Below are positions 59,965 to 64,000 of a stretch of DNA of 64,000 bases, in pieces (the stretch's first letter is position 1; each line of letters opens with the position of its first letter). A program made the translations under genes and the position numbers. The notes below the pieces were generated by a model. That model was not told the origin of the DNA and did no database searches. It was given only the letters and a program-made list of their open reading frames with translations. This DNA comes from Lottia gigantea (lineage: Eukaryota > Mollusca > Gastropoda > Lottiidae): NCBI RefSeq assembly GCF_000327385.1, contig NW_008706746.1:6822081-6886080 (forward strand), read 5' to 3'.

Positions 59965-62900
59965 ATGAACATTGAAAGTGAGGGCTCTAAAGGTACTAAA
60001 ATTATATTTTTGACTTTTTTTTTCATTTGTTCAAAATTGAAAATCAATCAAAATGTAGCCTATCCTTTTCACATTTGTTAAATAGACAATTGTTATTCTC
60101 TGAATGAACAATATCTTTTTTTTTACTTGTAATATTTGGGCTATTAACATAGATCGTATCGATAAGATTTTCAGCAAGCTTTGAATTTAAGTCAAGACCA
60201 GAAAGCCAAAGAGTAATTTTCTGATTTCTGTCATTTGTCAAAAATTGTAGGTTCTGAAAGTGTGATCAATGTCCTGGATGCAATACTTGGTGAAGATGAA
60301 CTAACCACTACTGCAAGTGATGCTGTTGTTAATGTATTAGACGCTATATTGGAAGGTGAAAACGACCTCAATACTGACGTCAAAGACGATAAAGGTTGGT
60401 TGATTTTTTATTTTTAATGTAATAATCGTTACGGTACCTAAGTTGTCATAATCGGACCCAGGTATGCAGAAATATCTTTGCTCAATTGAACCTGATCTTC
60501 TTACCACTGACTTTATTGATGTTTTCTTTCTTTTAAGCATTCAGAATATTTTTTTTCAGGTATCAAAGTTAAAACTCCAACAAAAATAAACAAATCTCCT
60601 GTTAAAAAGACAGTTAAATCAACAGAAGTAAATACTCCTAGCCCAGATAAAAAGAAAATCAGAAAACCTGAAGGTGAGAAGATAGGAGCTTTCTTACTCT
60701 CTAATGATATGAATATTTGTAATTATTCAGAGGTTTTGATATTGAATTCAAAGTACCGGTATAGGATATTATTAGTCTAGCATATACACCAAGTAATAAT
60801 AATTTTGTCGACCAAGTAACATGAAACATTGACCTGTCATATATTTTTCTAAGATTTTACAAACAGTGGTCTTTGTTGTCATTGGTCCAAAATGTCTTGT
60901 GATAATTTATGGTATTGAATTGAAATTAACTGGATTTTGATGATAAAATGAATTTCTATTTGTAGGTGTAGAGAAGATGGTAGAAGAGGATGACAAATTA
61001 AACCTGAGTTTATCAGCTGATGAAACAGATGAAATAAAACCAGTACAAGAGAATATGGAATATGATACACGCAGCGAGGCTGAAAGTTCCTTCTCAGGTT
61101 CAGATAGTATGTTATATTTTGATGTTAGATTAGATCTTAATTTTTGTTCGTAAAACTTTGTCTTGTGTCTCTGTCTTGTCTGTGCTTTTGATTTAGAAAT
61201 TGAAAAAGTGGAGTTCTATAGATAGTCAATTGAAATTGGTGTTTGTATGTGTATTGCAAATTTAGTTTCTATAGATTTTTTTCCCATTCTTGTAAATAAT
61301 TTTGTAGTCTTGTATTAGATACTGTTTATGTTATTGGTTATGAATATCAAGTGTAAATAGTGTTCCAGTCATTTATTAGAATCTTCCTCACATTTGCTTT
61401 TACTATCTATATCATATGTTTGAATGAGCTCATTTGTCTCTGAAGGGTGGATTTGTTTAACATGTTCACAAATGAATATTTTAGTGTTTTAAGTTGTGTT
61501 GTCCATTTTAAGAGTGAATATATAAATGTACTAATAGAGACATCTTTTATTAAAATGACATCTTATTGACTTATTTGACCTGACTTGCATGCACAGTAAA
61601 ATTAACAACCCTATTTCTTATATTAACATGTCTTTCTTTCTCTAGATGATGAAGGTGGAAAGAAAAGACGTAGAAAACGTAAATCGTCTGATCAACGTGA
61701 TATTTCACCAATACAGTGGGATCAAACTAGTAACCATAGTGATGATGATTCTAGACGTATGTAATTTATAATCATATTTCTCACAGTGATAAAAATTAAG
61801 CTACGTTAAACGAAAAGTTATCAAAATATTATTTGAAATTTATCAAGATAACTGAATCTTGATGTCCATTGATTACAACTATAGTTTGTAATTACTGCAA
61901 GACTGACAGTCGTTTACATGTTAGTGAATTGCTTACTGTTGGTAGCTATTCTAAGAACACAATGCTGTTGTTCATATTGTGTGTGGTATGATTCATTATT
62001 GATACAGATAATCAGTAGAAGAAAACAATCCTTGAAGCTGCTCTCATGCATATACACAAGTGATTAGTATAACAGATATGATGAAATAGAAATATTAAAA
62101 CAAAACTTGAATCTTGTTGTTACTCAGAGTTTCATGCTATGCGAAATTCAAACAACTAACCTATTTTCAGTTTGTGTGCCTATTTGATAAAAATACATAT
62201 TTTGATTGTAGGAGCTAGATCTAAGATAAAGTATGTGTTTCGAAACGCCTGCTATTTTCTAATCAAGAGTAATAATCATGAGAATGTGGCCCTGGCTAAA
62301 GCTAAAGGGGTGTGGTCAACGCCACCCCAAAATGAAGCCAGACTGAATCAAGCTTTTAGGGTGAGTATCTAATCAAATCCTGAAAATTTGTTTTGCACTC
62401 ACATTGTGATTGCTTTCGTTGACATAAACCTGATTTTTCGCATTACTGTTTACTTTACATCAGCTGTCATCGTTGTTCTTTGTTACATGTACTTTGCGCT
62501 AAAATCCAAACTGGGTGTAGTTTAATTATAGTATATCTGCTCTATATTATAGGAATATGATAATGTTATTCTGATATTTTCTGTCAAAGAAAGTGGAAGG
62601 TTTCAAGGTAGGTAAAAGATTTATTATAAAATATCAATTCTCTCAATGAAGTCACTTATTATGATAAGAAAAAGAATTATATTTGAACTCTTCCTTTAAT
62701 ACAAGTAAGCCATGCAATTAAATGATGTTATTTTTAAATATTTTTGAATGCATCATTGGCTCTATTATCTATAGCTGTCTGTTATTTTGTTTGTGGGTAA
62801 AGGCAACAATCAACTAGCTTTACAAATCTGGCTCTACTCAGCCTCTGAGATGTGATATACAGATGTTGTATCATCACAGATAGGCCTGTTTTAACATTCA

Positions 62901-64000
62901 TACTTCATAAATCTGAAGAACTAGGTAGGGCTAGATTTGTTTGCCTGGCAATCAACCTGACTAACAGTAGGTGTAAGGTAATTTCAAGACTTGCCAGTTG
63001 ATTAGATAACCATTTGCTCACTTTCTTCATAATACAAAACTTCTATCTACAACCAGGGTTTGCTAGAGTGTCAGAAGAAGCTACAAAAGATCATCCACCA
63101 ATACGCTGGGTTTTACCACCTGGTATGTCAGCTAGAGCCTTGAGCGGTGTCTTTAAATTAGACTGGATTACTAGGTATGTAGCTTTTATTCTTGTGGATT
63201 GTCTTATATATAGTCAGAGAACCTCCACCTGTTACTAAGGAATTTAAACCCTATTCCTTTTGTCTTGTTTCTTGAAACCTAAGTGCATGACCTAGATGCC
63301 TTACATGTATCATATACATTTTTTTGTTGTTGAATTAGTGATATTGTTATTTTTCAGACATGATTTATCATTTACTAAAGTAAATCATCTTCACAATCCA
63401 TGGAATGATAATTTACCTGTCAAGATAGGAAGAGATGGACAGGTAATGTGATTAGCTTTTATTTTTTAGCAAAACTCCTCTTTTCTGACTGATTTTTAGG
63501 ACATCTTCACAATATTATGAACCTGGCCTAACACCTTGACTTATAATTGCACTTTTCTTGTATCTTGTAAGTTAGTGAATACAGTCAATACTTTGTGCCT
63601 ATAATTACTGGTAAAAACCTCTGATTGTGTTTTCACTAGTGTATAATCCAATCAAATTGCTGCTGCAGGCAGAAATCATCCCAATCTTCATAATATTTCA
63701 GGAAGAGGTTCATTAATTTTAACTCCCAAAGTGTGGTCACTTATTGTACTATTACTTAGTTTGTCTACTGGATAGTGACTTGCTGTAGTGTGATTGCACC
63801 ATATTTGTTTTTAATTCACCCATTTTCATCACTGCATTATCACAGATCATTGTCTACTTTTCAGGAAATAGAACCAACATGTGGAGAAACTTTATGTCGC
63901 TTGTTTCCTGCCGATGATAATATAGATCTTATCGCCATCGCGAAGAAAATAGTCAAATCTGGAAAACGTACTGTACATCACCCAGAGAAAACGAGAGAAA
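59965..64000 (+). CDS. YTHDC1: YTHDC1 nuclear m6A reader, 5' part (runs off the window)
   Basis: Ten exons are visible: 59965-59992, 60251-60394, 60560-60673, 60966-61106, 61646-61756, 62212-62360, 62553-62607, 63057-63174, 63358-63442 and 63865 to the window end. Residues 1-~225 are charged and disordered with KKRRRKRK-type nuclear signals. The acidic [10 protein letters not shown] and RDISPIQWD segments recall human YDTRSEASDS and RGISPIVFD. The YTH domain follows: [92 protein letters not shown] and [13 protein letters not shown]. The two Trp of the m6A-binding cage (in GVWST and RWVLPPGMS) are present. YTHDC1 binds N6-methyladenosine in nuclear RNA and affects splicing and export. The start MNIESEGSK lies in a 28-nt first coding exon. 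The C-terminal region is not in the window. Confidence 0.94.
62087..62152. repeat. Dispersed ~80-bp repeat, copy 5 (reverse)
   Basis: GAAATATTAAAACAAAACTT then GTTGTTACTCAGAGTTTCAT is the reverse complement of copies 1 and 2. It lies in YTHDC1 intron 61757-62211, about 60 bases upstream of the first YTH-domain exon. Confidence 0.6.

Noticed and set aside
1-64000. CRISPR arrays, bacterial operons, retroviral or Polinton fossils
   Set aside because: None seen. Tandem arrays here are minisatellites with no spacers, and no capsid, envelope, integrase or polymerase motifs occur in any frame.

Overview
This window is nuclear DNA from an animal. It is AT-rich, its genes are split into many small exons with GT/AG introns, and the spaces between and inside genes hold short interspersed elements, terminal-inverted-repeat elements and minisatellites. 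The encoded proteins are ordinary animal proteins (OST-alpha transporter, DNAJC14, TRMT13, RAD23, a Tctex-type dynein light chain, RWDD3, YTHDC1). The repeat style (tRNA-headed SINEs, many small TIR elements) and gene set would fit a lophotrochozoan such as a mollusc, but that placement is inference. I see no viral, LTR or bacterial sequence.

Layout from left to right: the last two exons of an SLC51A (OST-alpha) gene on + (167-1782), with a minisatellite in its last intron; a long LRR gene on + (3648-22514, about 28 exons, roughly 1,119 residues) that I cannot name and that carries repeated RPxSA motifs; inside its largest clear intron, an intact intronless ankyrin-repeat gene on - (16559-17911); DNAJC14 on + (25547-33493); TRMT13 on - (38048-44433); RAD23 on + (45525-50767); a DYNLT5/TCTEX1D1-like gene on - (52363-53223); RWDD3 on - (56857-58927); and the 5' part of YTHDC1 on + (59965 to the window end).

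TRMT13/RAD23 and RWDD3/YTHDC1 are head-to-head pairs about 1 kb apart. DNAJC14/TRMT13 and RAD23/DYNLT5 are tail-to-tail. The genes do not form one pathway; several are housekeeping functions (tRNA methylation, protein quality control and DNA repair, SUMO regulation, m6A reading).

The most unusual structures are: a 47-bp tandem array that repeats the end of the DNAJC14 J-domain exon together with its splice donor; a TRMT13 stop codon supplied by a 21-bp minisatellite; a base-for-base A-B-B-C-A-B-C duplication filling a TRMT13 intron; a near-perfect foldback next to an RWDD3 splice donor; a doubled N-terminal motif in YTHDC1; and the nested ankyrin gene. I did not find an obviously new multi-gene system. 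Exon boundaries were read by eye from splice signals, reading phase and protein similarity recalled from memory; nothing was searched or aligned by machine.
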